64,000 nt of DNA from Ectobius pallidus (GCA_964059195.1 CAXKWD010000008.1:43453502-43517501), one strand, 5' to 3'. Positions 35,143-46,557 are shown, numbered from the stretch's first letter. Notes: generated by a model from the letters alone, not told the origin. Translations and numbers: made by a program.

Positions 35143-35410
35143 AAAATTGATCTGAATGATATTTCTGTAGAATTAATAGTTCAGGAAATAAAAGGATATG
35201 AAGTATGACATAGTTCTGGAAATTCTGTTTTACATATACCTATACATTATATTTTTTTACAAAAAAGAGAGCAGATGATAATTAAATTAGCATGATGCCA
35301 AGCAAGCAAACTAGTTCTTAGAATAATATTCGTACTAAAGGTAAACTTCACACATAAAACTCATTACTACTATTATTATTATTATTGTTATTATTATTAT
35401 TATTGTTATA
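35143..35410 (+). repeat. Element X left arm, inner part
   Basis: Inverse of about 36020-36325 (TTGATCTGAATGATATTTCTG and onward). It ends in an ATT microsatellite at 35370-35408. Confidence 0.8.
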
Positions 35411-35664
35411 AAGCTTATAAACATCACGTGGTATGAGTGCATTTTATAACAAATATAAATCAGGCCTATTAGCCATTATATTTTTTGCTTAAAATATAAT
35501 TTGGAAAAATTGTAAAGAGTTAGATACTTTTAGATATTATAAGACCTAGTAGGCCTACATAGTACTTTAAATAAATGTTTGGTTACCTTATTTTTTTCAG
35601 TCTCCAATACTGGAATCCTAGTACATTGATAAGTTAGGGTTATATTTTTCTATCTACCGAACAC

Positions 35665-35988
35665 TCAGTATTTATACACATATTCAACATTGATTAAAGA
35701 GTGCCTAAACAACTTATTTTGCTCGGATGTCATCAATTTTAAACTCATCTCCTTCTTCCAAAGGAATACTGTTGGTGCATGTACCATGACAGGTTCCACA
35801 AACGTATGAGCATTTAATACCACCTTTTCGGCATCCATATCTTCCACCACACCGAGTTGCACAGTGACAAAATAAGATGTGCAAATATTTTCAGGAGTCA
35901 CATAAACAAGTAAACATTTATTTAAAGTAATAGATAGGTTTACTATCTTAAAATTCCTAAATATATCTAATTCCTTACCATTTTTCAA
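35665..35988 (-). pseudogene. Element X central ORF, copy 1 (unknown protein)
   Basis: The readable peptide includes NKCLLVYV.PENICTSYFV, QLGVVEDMDAEKVVLNAH and VEPVMVHAPT. Compared with the copy at 62963-63181, one base is missing just after the HAPT codons. The shared C-terminus (FKIDD...AK, stop) is therefore out of frame here and the open frame runs on into unrelated sequence. I do not recognise a domain. It may be the end of X's transposase or a captured gene fragment. It lies between the two inverted arms. Confidence 0.5.
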
Positions 35989-36019
35989 AATACCCTTAAT
36001 TTTTTAACGAAACAAAAAA

Positions 36020-37243
36020 CAGCTAAACTTTACAACAAGAATATTATTATTGTTAGTAATTCTAATAATAATAATAAGTTTTATGTGTAACGTTAACCAT
36101 TAGTAAGTATATTTTTCTAAGAACTAGTTTGCATGCTTGGCATCATGCTAATTTAATTACTTTAATTAATTAGCTTGGCATCATGCTTCTTTTTTGTTAA
36201 AAAATATAATATATAGGTATATGTAAAACAGAATTTCCAGAACTATGTCATACTTCATATCCTTCTATTTCCTGAACTATTAATTCTACAGAAATATCAT
36301 TCAGATCAATTTTATAAGAACTTTTATGTAGTTTAATTTTGTGCATAAACCGTTTTTTTTGCTAGCACCCATACTTTTTTGTGTATTTAGGGAAAACTGA
36401 GGGAAATGACATTTAAAAGTGTCCCTCACCCCCCGCTCAACCCCTATCCATGGGGACTTTTATTATGTTGTTTAGGACACCTTCCCCCACATCTCTGCCA
36501 AATTTCAAAACTACATGTTTTTTTTTGCCCTATTTTTCCTTTCTTGCCTGGAATATAATGTATTTTCCTTACACTTACTGTGCTTGTACCGTGATCGGAT
36601 TTTTAATAAATTCGACTTTAATGGTTGTGTGATATTTCTCCACTTGTTTCATGATGTAAATACACAATATACAGCTTATATACAAAGATATAACCCCTAA
36701 GTATAGAGAAAGTGTGATGTACGGTTTTCTTTCGAAATCTCGAAATTTGACCGAATCTTAAAATTGTTATAACTTTTGAACATTTGAAGACAAAATAACA
36801 AATGACTACTTATTTTAAAGCTAATTTATTTTCCTACAACTTCTTTCATGAGAACATTGCTGTAAACCTAAGGGCTGAAGCGCTAGAATGCAAAGTGTGT
36901 CAAAAAGCGTGAGGCGAAAGAAATTTTTTCGAAAATTTTGTGTTTTCGCTGGCGGATATCTCGAAAACTATTTGGAACAGAAAGAAATGTGTAGGATCAA
37001 ACTTGTAGTAAATTTTATCAGCTTGAATTTTGTATATAGCAACTTTTCCTCTATGATGCACCATTGTTTAGATCTACGCGAAAAACCTAAGAAAGGGACC
37101 TTTTGGGGGCCCCCCTGCTCCCCGCTCACCTCCCACCTTCGGGGACTTTTAGTGTGTTGTTCAGGACACTCCCTCCGACAACTCTGCAAAATTTCAAAAC
37201 TACAAGATTTTTTGGTTCTATTTTTAGTTCGTTGCCTGGACTA
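36020..37243 (-). repeat. Element X right arm
   Basis: Uninterrupted about 1.22-kb arm, the inverse of 29484-30396 plus 35143-35410. It includes the same two G/C-rich modules (about 36420-36500 and 37100-37190). Confidence 0.85.
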
Positions 37244-37246
37244 TAC

Positions 37247-38420
37247 TTCTTCTATGGGTTTGGAGGTGAATAGTGTTGTCTTTGTTGGCGTTGGGGAAAG
37301 TACTACAGTATAAATCTTCATAAAATTTTGTTGCTGTTTCGACTATTTCTTCCCTTGCTGTTATTTTCCTTCCATTATTGTTCTGTATCTGTGTTACCAG
37401 TACTTTTCCTTGGCTTAGTTTTTCTTTAGTTTTTTAGTTGATTTCCTCTTGTTCAACTCGCTATCTATTATTCTCAATTTGTATTCTTGTAAATCCTTCT
37501 TTATTGCTAATTTTGTGCCCATTTATTTCATTGTATTTTTTCTTGTGCTCTTCGTTTTCATCTCTTATTTTGTATGCTTCTTCCCTTCTTTTCATTAGTG
37601 ATAGGGTGTTGTTGCTAAGTTTAGAGATCTTTCTCCTAGTACTGTTCTTCACTTCTATCTTGATTGCTGCTTCTACAAGGCTTTTCTCAATCCCTGAATA
37701 ATTCAGTTGTGTGTTCTTTGCCGTATTAGGTGCCACCCTTTGGAGGTTTTGAGCTATTTCCTCTTCAAATTGGTTGATGTTGAGTACCTCGACCTTTGGA
37801 AGTGTTTGCTTCAGTCTCTTTCTTCTTATCGTACTTCTTTTGATGTTTATCATGGCTCTGACCATCCTGTGGTCTGAATCGAAATTAGACCTTTTACTAT
37901 TCCTATGTCTCTTATAACGTGCATACTGTCACACAATATGAAGTTTATTTCGTTCTTCACTTCTCCGTTGGGCGCTCTCCATGTCCATCTGTCTTTCGCT
38001 TTTTTCTTAAAGAAGCTGTTGGCAATTTTCAGATTTTGTCCTGCTGCAAATTGTATGAGGTGTGTTCCTCTAGCGTTCCTTTCTCCTATTCAATATGGTT
38101 CTGTTTGGCTTTCTCTTTCATCTTGGTTGTGGCCTATTATACTGTTATAATCTCCTATGACAAAGTTTATTGTGGATCTATATGCGTTCATTGTGTCATC
38201 TAGCTGATCGTAGAATACCTCTACTTCTTCATCACAATGGCTCGTTGTTGGTGTGTATGCTTGGATAATTGCTATTTGTGTTCCCTTGAGGTTTATTCTT
38301 ACTGCAGCGATTCTTTCCGATTTTCCTATTACTTCTTTGACTTTATGCTTGATTTACTTTGAGAATATGAAGCTACTCCTTTTTGGCCGCCCGCTTGTCC
38401 TGTGTAGTGCACCGGGGGTT
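37247..38420 (-). pseudogene. RTE-type LINE (second family), endonuclease and linker, 5' half of a split copy
   Basis: Minus-strand endonuclease blocks are readable: IAIIQAYTPTTSHCDEEVE (about 38260), STINFVIGDYN (about 38160), RWTWRAPNGEVKNEINFIL (about 37960). The linker follows (37865-37461: RREEAYKIRDENEEHKKKY). The frame reaches KPIEEV at 37250 and resumes at 29483 after element X; a single GTA of the TAC/GTA duplication restores the phase. The 5' end is truncated at about 38420. Several stops are present. Confidence 0.8.
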
Positions 38421-40690
38421 GAGACTTGAGGAAACTAGGGGGGGGGGGAGTCTGAAAACAGTAGTTTAACTATGGGACAGGGCTCATCTGGCCCAAAGGT
38501 CTGTAAAAAATATTTAAGAAGCCTTTGCGCCAAGGGAATAAGAATAGTCATAAACTGTGGGAAGCGTACTGTATTATAAAATAAAATCCAGTTTCATTGG
38601 TCTTTAGTTAAATTCCCAGCCATGGCAACACAAACTAACAACAATCACAACATTTATTAAATAAAAGGCCAACAAGGCTTGGAATGGCTTGGAAACTTAA
38701 TAATGAGATAAGTAGCCATAAAGATCAAAATTACTCATCTCAATCCACCATATGACCAATTACACAACTGTATACCGTACCTACTTATGCCCTCCCCTGT
38801 ATGTAAATAATTCTAAATCGAGAAGTGAAACTAATGTAAATATAAAATAATAAATGGGCTAAACAACGGGTAAGATTTCCAAGAGGACTAAAACCAAACA
38901 ACTAACAGAAAAACATTGAAATCCATTTTCCTATTGTAGGGATCCAGGCCCGTTGAGGATCAGAAATGTAGGCCGGTGTCCCTAACAGAATTTGCTATAT
39001 AATTTTCGGAGGACCACTGGATTATAATCCAGAAAATATATGTGCTTAGTAGTGTAGGAATATTGAGGGAAGCAGGAATAATGGAGAGAGAGTATTGTTT
39101 TATTCTTCTTTGATTGTAGATTACTGCTTCTCTTCTTACTCTTAGTTGTGATTGGCATTAACCAATGTTTAATTATAATCTGCTATCATTGCTAAGTAGA
39201 TTTCTGGAGTGATACAAGGTTCATTTATTATTATAATATAATATGGTTTGTTTTCTACAACAACAATCCAAGTTTCTTTATTTTTTGTTCCAATAGTTAC
39301 AATTCTTTAGAATAATTGAGCAGTATTGGCTCAAACTACTACTGCAGTATAGGCTACTCTGTCTGTCAGTAGGAAAAGAGAAGCTGCAATTATTTGCCAA
39401 AACTTCTTAACGTGATAAACACAGAATTACTTTGTTACAAGCAAGAATGTTAGACCATATTTTTGGTCTTTAATAAATTGTTCAAGATTTACTACGGCAG
39501 CATATTTAGCTTGCACGTAGGGAAAAAGAGGAGCTGCAAGGATGCCAAAACTCCTTACAATTATGCATGCAGAATTACTTTATAATAACATAAAGATGCT
39601 AAGCCTTGCTTGGCTTTTGTAAATTAATGCAATGTTTGGATTGGAATTACTTAACTTGCATGTCGATTACATCTGATGAGAATGTGACTGCATTTAGCCG
39701 GACTGTAGTTAAGGGATGTACAGTTATTGAAGCTGAAGTTCTATGTTGCTGTAGATCATCCTGAACGGTGGCCAGTAGCGAGTCCTTCCATGGCTACAAG
39801 CTACGCTCCACAAAGTTCCAGGGCTGCTGCAATTCCAGTCTCCAAACTGGCTATGCGTTGAATATCTGCGTTGTTTCCATGCTGTAGTCTCGTAGGTGCT
39901 GTGGTGTAACTGTACTACTAATATGCAGACTTGTGGTCTGTTGCTAAATTGGGGCTGTGCCCTTACGAAGCGACGATCGGTGAGGGAATGAGAAAAGTCT
40001 AACGGCCAAAATGCGTTCACATAATCATCTTACAAAGAGTCAGGTTCTAGAATCTCATGGAAGGCTCTTCCTGGAGTTTCGAGTAGCTTCCATCCAGAAT
40101 AAGAGTATTCTTAAAGCTAATAACATGCTGGAATTATTCTGTAACATAAAGAATCTGCATGTGAACATTTACATTCTAATTGTAATGTATAATTACACAG
40201 AAATGTGATAATTTTAATGCGGTAAATAATCGATCTGTTCATAAAGCTGCTCCTACAATCAAGTACAATGATCGATAGGACGCTTCTAAGTGAGCTAATG
40301 TATTCTGTCTGTAGTGCCAAGTAAATGTTAATGAGCTGTCACTCGACTTATCGATATTAGTTCGATGTCGGCAATGCAGCTTTCTATTGCTAATTAACAT
40401 TAATTACTGTATTTACTGCTAATAGCCAATAATAACTGGAATAAATATGTAGAATTATTCCTCAGATAATAATATTATGGCCCATAATAAATATTTGTTT
40501 TATCTGAACGTAGATAAATGAATATAAGTGTGCTAAGAATTCTGTTTGCTAGTAACTGGCATCAGTGCCATCTAGTGACTTGTGTTAATACTTCGTTACT
40601 AATATTTGCTATAAAAGTATAGTAAATAGGCTCTAAGCTGTACGAGCTTACACCTATAATATTTTTAATTTAATGCCAACTTGTGTGTAC
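38421..40690. other. Unassigned 2.3 kb
   Basis: A G-run (38438-38451) and a GC-richer block at 39722-40020 are the only compositional features. An open frame in that block on the minus strand has no recognisable motif. No element ends were found. Confidence 0.5.
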
Positions 40691-40696
40691 TAAATA

Positions 40697-40723
40697 TTAA
40701 TAATAATAATAATAATAATAATA
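40697..40723. repeat. (AAT)9 tail/microsatellite
   Basis: Perfect AAT repeats directly 3' (minus strand) of the CR1/L2-like RT; probably its 3' simple-repeat tail. Confidence 0.75.
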
Positions 40724-41720
40724 TTTTATTGCCAATAGAACTTGAAAATACAAGTTTTCTGACATTGTCAAAATTATATCTAATTACATAGGCCTATTTC
40801 TAACTAAAGCTATACATAAAATTCCTTAAGATTATACAGAGGCATGCTTAACAAGTACTGCTTTAACACGGATTTAAATCTTGTTCCTTGGAGTGTTTTT
40901 ATGTCTCCAGGCAGCTTGTTGTATAGTCCTATTCCAGTTGTGTATGGATCTTTTTTCATAGATTCTTTATTGTACTGTAAATGGTGTAGATCTAATTTTC
41001 CTCTGGTGTTGTAAGTATGAATGTCTTGATTGCTCTTGTTCCTTCCACTACACCTGATTAGCAAAATCACTCTATATACATACAATGAATAAACAGTAAA
41101 TATCTTCTCAGTTTTGAAAACATCCCTACATGAGTCCCTGTTTTTTAGTTTATACATTTGTCTTAAACACTTTTTTTGCAATATTAGGATTCTACTTAGT
41201 TCCCCACTATTACAGCCTCCCCAAACTTCTATGCCATACAGTATATGTGGAAAGATAAGTCCATAGTACACCAGTCTTAGTTCAGGAATGTCTGCAATTT
41301 TTGACATTTGTCTTATCACATACAACCCTTTACTTATATTTTTGCACACATTTTGTACATGTTCCCTCCATGTCAGATATTTATCTATGTAGATCCCTAG
41401 AAATTTATGGCTGTAGCCTTCTTGGGCTGTGACACCCATGGAGTTTAATTGGAATGAGGTATTCCTATTTAATTTACTTAATTCAAATTTAATGATACTC
41501 GTCTTGTTAGGGTTACTTGCAAGCTGTATTGAATTAAAATATTCATGAATACTATCAGACTGGGCAGTTGTGATTGCCTGTAGTAAGTTGTCATCCTCTA
41601 CACTGCAGATTATTGAAGTATCATCAGCATAGCTAATAATCTTACACATATCCAATGGTTTAATGTCATTAACGTATAGTATAAAGAGAAGAGGTCCCAG
41701 AATTTCAAAGAAATTATTAA
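40724..41720 (-). pseudogene. CR1/L2-like LINE, C-terminal half of RT and tail
   Basis: The frame starts at about 41705 inside the GPLLFILYVNDI motif, then KIISYADDTSIICSVED (catalytic YADD), NPNKTSIIKF, HKFLGIYIDKYLTWREHV and LRLVYYGLIFPHILYGIEVWGG. It ends at a stop at 40810 after a conserved HTYNTRGK segment. The 281-codon frame below 41655 is unbroken. It is 5' truncated within the RT and has a short 3' UTR ending in the AAT repeat. Confidence 0.85.
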
Positions 41721-42060
41721 ACCAAATAACTGTGGGATTTTTTCATATTCATACATTTAGTGTTGTGAAAAATGTTATTTGATTATTTTGTTATTAATTG
41801 AACATGGATTTTTGAAGAAGATATAATTGGGGATTTTCAATAAAAAGAAAAAGCTGTTTTTAAAAATATCGCTGTAAAGAATATGAACACAATAAATTTA
41901 AAGTGCAAACTAATTAAGTCTGAATCATTAATCTTTGGAAATTATTTATATAGGCCTATTATTATTTATTGTACCAAGATTTTGTTCTAATAGACATATT
42001 AGAAAGCAAGTTTACTTTTCAATCAAATTTCTCTTAATTTCCTGTATGTTGCCAAATTAA
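41721..42060. other. Probable intron 5' to the host exon
   Basis: AT-rich, no element signature. It lies between a LINE insertion and the splice acceptor at 42080. Confidence 0.45.
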
Positions 42061-42080
42061 TAAATTATTTTTTTCCACAG
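42061..42080 (+). promoter_or_regulatory. Splice acceptor of host exon
   Basis: Polypyrimidine run then CCACAG (TTTTTTTCCACAG, ending 42080) immediately before the coding exon. Confidence 0.7.
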
Positions 42081-42173
42081 GTTGAAAATGCACTTTTGGC
42101 TCATTGGTGGTACAAATCAACTTTCAAAGACTATCCAGCATCAAGAAAAGCTATTATACCTTATGTACTTTAA
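42081..42173 (+). CDS. SRD5A3: Terminal coding exon of a polyprenol reductase (SRD5A3-like) gene, partial
   Basis: From the acceptor AG the phase-0 reading gives VENALLAHWWYKSTFKDYPA, then SRKAIIPYVL and TAA at 42171-42173 (30 codons plus stop). This matches the conserved C-terminal end of steroid 5-alpha-reductase family proteins of the polyprenol reductase type: an aromatic-rich H-x-WY-K-x-x-F-x-x-YP segment, then R-K-A-I-(I/L)-P-(F/Y). That enzyme reduces polyprenol to dolichol in the ER membrane for N-glycosylation. Only this exon is visible, and the upstream exons were not found in the window. A longer open frame in another phase overlaps it and is not the gene. Possible polyadenylation signal AATAAA at about 42197. 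This is the only host gene piece I can support. Confidence 0.72.
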   Translation, partial: VENALLAHWWYKSTFKDYPASRKAIIPYVL

Positions 42174-43213
42174 ATGTGATAATGTTATTCAATTTAATAA
42201 AAGGGATCGGAGCAACATAGTGATAAATCTCATTTTTATCATTTTAAGCCAGAGCCAAGAAAAGTTTGTTCAAATCCTGAGACTTATCTGTTTTGTGTAT
42301 AAAATTCCTTTTTCATTCTAAGTACTTGTTACAGTTCTTTGAACAAAATATTACAGCATCATGATGATAATGATTGTTTTAAGTTAATTATAATGTTTTT
42401 ATCACTGATATGTCCTTTGATTTGTTGGTTATGACTTTGTTGCCCCAAACTATGAGGATATTTCTTTGGTTTGTATATTGTTATACTTTATGCTATCTCA
42501 ACTTGTTTTTAATTTAAAACCAAACACATGTCTAATTCACTAAATACAGTTAAGAAAAGAGATGGGTGAGGAGATCTACTCATTGTAGAAGATTCTTAAT
42601 ACTCCAAACATTCATTCAGTAACAGAAAAGATTCAGTAAGATAATTATAGGGTTAAGCATGAAGGCTATTATGTGGATTTGTCTAGATAACTAAATAAAA
42701 GTCAGTAACAATCAAAATAGCGGCCAAGGTTAATACAGATTAAGTTTGAAGGAACATAATCATAACCCTCACTTCTTCTTTTGATGAATTCTCTGAACTC
42801 TTTTGACTTTGATCTGGATCATCAACAATGTCGTCCTCACTAAAGTCTTCAGAGAAGTCCAAACTGGAAAGAATCCATTTTTCTAACTTCTTACTTGGCT
42901 ATTGCTGCATCCAGTCATATTGACATTGTGGGTTATGATTATATTGCCTCCAAACAAAAGAAGAAACTTTCATGTTGCAATACTGTCAATCGAATCTCAA
43001 GCAGTGCCTGTTGACAATTGCAGCAAATTGTTATTGAGGAGTTACAAGAGAAGTGTAGTAGGTTGCAGTGGCATACTTAACTCTATTTTGTACAAAATGA
43101 GGACTTATCACTATGTTGCCTTGACCCTTTTTCCTAAAGATTTTCCATGATGAATTATGGGACATGTGACAGACTTCATTCAAGGAATCAATTTAGATGC
43201 AATTTTTTTAAAG
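42174..43213. other. 3' UTR and downstream sequence
   Basis: Begins as the 3' UTR of the SRD5A3-like gene; AATAAA at about 42197 and again near 42690. On the minus strand 42780-42905 reads as an acidic, Ser/Asp-rich peptide (DFSEDFSEDDIVDDPDQ) that could be an old transposase N-terminus. I cannot identify it. Confidence 0.4.
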
Positions 43214-43317
43214 TACAGGGTGGCCCATATGTCTTGTTACCCCCATACTTTTACATAACTTTATAAGAATGCAATATAATATAATATAGTATAAGGTAGT
43301 ATGGATTCAACGTCAAC

Positions 43318-44004
43318 CAGGATGGTCCATATTTACGCATCCAGAAGGTGACCACCAGCAACCGTGAAAGAGCTCAATGATGATGATTATGCGCAAGATT
43401 GTTGGAGGTATTTCCGACACTCCAGCAGCGGGCTGACCTTTTCTATGTTTATGTGTGGTCCATTATTACAAAGAGCTGGAACATAACCCCCCACATGTGA
43501 TGATCTGGGTTGCTATGTCCGCTAAACACTTGATAAGTCCCAATTTCTTTCATGACGAGTCAATCAAAACTCCTATCTCGCCATGTTACAGACATTTTTG
43601 TTCCAGAACTCCAAAGAATGAATCTCCTGGAACGTTCCTGGTTCCAACAGGATGCAGCACTGCCCCACTATGCCATCACTGTCAGGGAATATTTAAATGA
43701 AGTGTTTCCCAGTAAGTGGATAGGACGCGGATCGGTACATCTTCCGGCGCCTCTGGATTGGCCTCCCAGAAGCCCTGATCTCTCGTGTTGTGACAATGCC
43801 CTGTGGGGCATTATTAAGGAGAAGGTATCAAAACGAGGATACCAAACAACAGAACAATTCAAGGACGCTATTAGGACTGCCTTTGATGCAACAATCAACA
43901 GAAATGTGCTTCGTAAAATATCACACAAGTCATGATGACGCATCATTTTGTGCCACGAAAATAATGGTGGTCACCTTCTGGGTGCGTAAATATGGACCAT
44001 CCTG
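43318..44004 (+). mobile_element. Tc1/mariner-type element (inner), internally deleted
   Basis: Ends CAGGATGGTCCATATTTACGC and its inverse at 44004. The inverted similarity extends outward through GTTG(A/C)CGTTGAATC to TAGTATAAG on both sides (about 43285-44040). It contains the C-terminal part of a DDE transposase. Confidence 0.7.
43440..43935 (+). pseudogene. Tc1/mariner-type transposase, C-terminal part
   Basis: The first frame (43455 onward) has HVMIWVAMSAKHLISPNFF. A frameshift near 43560 moves to the second, which has RSWFQQDAALPHYAITVREY (second catalytic Asp) and WPPRSPDLSCCDNALWG (third acidic position). It ends LRKISHKS. The N-terminal DNA-binding region and first Asp are deleted, so it is inactive. 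Confidence 0.82.
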
Positions 44005-44046
44005 GTTGCCGTTGAATCTATACTACCTTATACTATATTATATAAT

Positions 44047-45057
44047 ACTAGCTGAAAAGGCCCGGCATCGCCCGGGCTTTGTATTTTTTAATTTGAAATT
44101 AGCTTATGGAGGACTTTCGATTTTGAAACTCTAGGTCCTTATATAATATGTATGTAGAACTTGAAATGAAGAAAAAGATTTATCACACTCAAAATATTCC
44201 ATCAGAAAACGCTAGATATAGCTTTTTATGGCTCATAGAGGATGTCGAATGCTGCATTCTGTTGCTTCTACACATCATGCCTGGGTGGGGTTGAAATAAG
44301 AAGAAACATAAATTTCATAAGATTGCATTGGCTTGACGGAAAATGTTATTTCTCATTCTCATGTTACAACCGTTTCGGGGCTGAAATAAAAGAGAAATGC
44401 AGTATCACTTTCATACTTTCCTCCCCTAAAACCCGGGACATAATATACTGCGAGCATAGGACTCAAAATGTTCCATCCCATGCTTAGGGCCTATGATAAA
44501 TCTCAACTAATACAAAGCCTATGGATAACGTATCAGCGGAAAGGATTATTTACAGACTTCTTATATAGCATACTCACACACTTAAGTTATCCCTGCAATA
44601 TGACTTCTTATTCTACATCAAAATGTGAAGTGAGAAAATATTTCTTATGTCGAGGGTAGAGAAAGTTATGTGACTTCATCACACTGTGCTTTATTTTCGT
44701 GGATTTCATTTTCAGTAATTATTTTCGCCAATATATTACATCAATGGAATCATAATTCGTTAAAGTTCAACATTATATAGTTGTCAAGGCCTTATGTGAT
44801 AACAGTAAACAACACACTGTTGTCATGTGAACTAAACAGCATTTCATTTTTTTCAGTATAATATTCTCAGAAATTATATAATTTTCAAGGGAAGGAGTAT
44901 TTTGTTTGAATTTTAATGTTGACCGCTTTACTTCCCGGGCTTAACTGGGCATGTGTGCAAAATCCCGTGTAAATTGGTAAAGAAATGTAGATTTGATAAG
45001 GAACAAACATACATACATACATACATACATACACACTTTCGATTTTATATATTAGAT
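44047..45057 (+). mobile_element. RTE-related LINE/SINE-type repeat
   Basis: Starts CTAGCTGAAAAGGCCCGGC and ends with a (CATA)n run (45007-45033), then CTTTCGATTTTATATATTAGA. This start/end pattern is common in insect RTE-related repeats. No protein is readable. The assignment is tentative. Confidence 0.5.
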
Positions 45058-45245
45058 GTATTTATAAAGTTATGTAAAAGTATGGGGGTAACAAGACATA
45101 TGGACCATCCTGTACTGTACCAAATTTGTCCTTTGTTTCGACATAATCCTTGATGTAATTGGACCTTCCCAGTGGCTTTATTCCAAATTGAACTGTAGGT
45201 CCCCTCTGCCAGTAGCATTATCAAGATTGTCATAGGAGATACTGG

Positions 45246-45548
45246 GGGTACGCCGTAGTGTAGTGGTTGAGGCGCTGCGCTACAAACCAGAAGGTCGCGG
45301 GTTCGATTCCTGATGAGGTCGTTGATTTTTTTCAATTGGCCTATCCTTCTGGTGGCACTATGGCCCTGGGGTCGACTCAGCCTCTAACATAAATGAGTAC
45401 CAGGAGCAATCCTGGGGGTAAAGGCGGCCGGTGCGTAAGGCTGACAACCTTACCACCTTCATGTGCCGAATGTCCAAAATCTGGGAGCCTCAACCTCCTG
45501 GAACCCTCTGGGCCTCCATGGCCTGTATAGGGATCACTTTACTTTTTA
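45246..45548 (+). mobile_element. tRNA-derived SINE (type 2), 303 bp
   Basis: A box TAGTGTAGTGGTTGAGGCGC and B box GGTTCGATTCCTG (about 45300). A long body ends GGGATCACTTTACTTTTTA. It is flanked by the exact 15-bp repeat CATAGGAGATACTGG (45231-45245 and 45549-45563). The same family occurs at 60210. Confidence 0.88.
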
Positions 45549-45823
45549 CATAGGAGATACTGGTATTTACCTCACAAATGGATTCACTCACTTTGCCATG
45601 TAGGTGAAGGACAGGAAGATTTGATGGAAATAAATGGAGAAGGGTTGAAAAACATCAATTTTTAAATTTTATAAGGTAGAAATTTTCACATAACATTTAT
45701 TATAATGAAGTGAGTGTGAAGAAAATGATTTGGGTCTGTATATATATAAATAGTCTGAAGGCTAAGTGGTTACTCTATAATGCTAATCGAAAATCACTGA
45801 AGTAAGAATCTGAAAGCCTGTAG

Positions 45824-46557
45824 ACCCCTTTCAGACGAGGTGGTTTGGTTGATTCAACTAAGTTGCCTAGTTGACTCTCAACTAGTTCACTTCCATGTGA
45901 AAACTCTTTTTGTTCTGTTTTCACACCAGGCAACTTGTGGAATCAACTTTTCTTCCCAACGGGAGGTCAGTACGATGTTAGAACCCAAGGAAGCAGGAGC
46001 ACTTCTTGAGCATACTCTCCTGCAAGAAGAAAAATAAAAATAAAATGGAGGAAGCCCAGTCGAAGAAAAGTGTGGGTTCACCTGTTGTTACAAAATTGGG
46101 AAGCGGGCGCTTTCTCTTTATTATATCCACAAGGATAAATTCTTTTTGGCAGGCTCCATGCTGTTAAAATCGCCATAGCATTTTTGTGCCATTTCCCTCC
46201 TTTTAATTTTGTCACTATATTCCTCACACCTCATATCCCATATTGCTGGATTACTACGAATGTCTCCTGTGAATTGTTCTACATTGAAACCGACAGATGG
46301 AACACCCTCCATTTTGATCTCAGTTGACTCAACTAGGCAACTGGTGTGAATGAACAAATGTCGAGTAGTGTCTTTTGAGTTGAGTCAACTAGTTAGGATG
46401 AGAACGTTAATGACACAGGTGCCTGCTGGCCACCTGCCTGAGCGGACGAGTTGACTGCGTGTGAAAGGGTTCGTGCGATTCCCAATCATTTGCTACATTG
46501 TTACACTCCTTGACACACGTCCGTGGAATCAACTAGTTGCCTTGTCTGAAAGGGGCC
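45824..46557. mobile_element. PIF/Harbinger-like element
   Basis: Inverted ends (G)CCCCTTTCAGAC(G/A)AGG plus repeated AACTAGTTG(A/C)C motifs inward. The CCCCTTTCAGAC start is Harbinger-like. The interior holds a MADF-type coding fragment. Target duplication is unclear (TAG at left, TTA at right), so the superfamily is inferred. Confidence 0.6.
46121..46312 (-). pseudogene. MADF/Myb-like DNA-binding protein fragment of the Harbinger-like element
   Basis: From ATG at 46312: FNVEQFTGDIRSNPAIWDMR, then CEEYSDKIKRREMAQKCYGD. This is the start of a MADF domain (helix, ...P.(I/L)WD....YSDK..R). Harbinger elements commonly carry such a second protein besides the transposase. The frame runs out of homology after about 45 residues and stops at 46121. 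Confidence 0.65.

Larger units (their letters stand above)
29484..37243. mobile_element. Element X: DNA transposon with about 1.2-kb terminal inverted repeats, containing a Copia insertion
   Basis: The outermost bases are TAGTCCAG and CTGGACTA, flanked by TAC on both sides (29481-29483 and 37244-37246). Arms are 29484-30396 continued at 35143 to about 35410, and about 36020-37243; I estimate well over 90% identity by eye. The centre (35411-36019) holds a short minus-strand ORF. Without the Copia insert X is about 3.0 kb. A 3-bp duplication with long arms does not let me name a superfamily. A second partial copy lies at 62963-64000. Confidence 0.78.
43216..45112. mobile_element. Tc1/mariner-type element (outer), containing nested insertions
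   Basis: About 45-bp inverted repeats (CAGG(G/A)TGG(C/T)CCATATGTCTTGTTACCCC...) at both ends, flanked by TA (43214-43215 and 45113-45114). The interior is entirely occupied by a second mariner-type element and a LINE/SINE-type repeat. Confidence 0.82.

Noticed and set aside
39660..39720. CTGATGAGA near 39674 as another hammerhead core
   Set aside because: No stem II/GAAA partner follows.
39724..40020. 98-codon minus-strand open frame in a GC-richer block
   Set aside because: No domain, no supporting splice or element context; composition alone explains its openness.
42082..42321. 79-codon open frame overlapping the host exon
   Set aside because: It is in a different phase from the conserved polyprenol-reductase peptide and has no recognisable motif.
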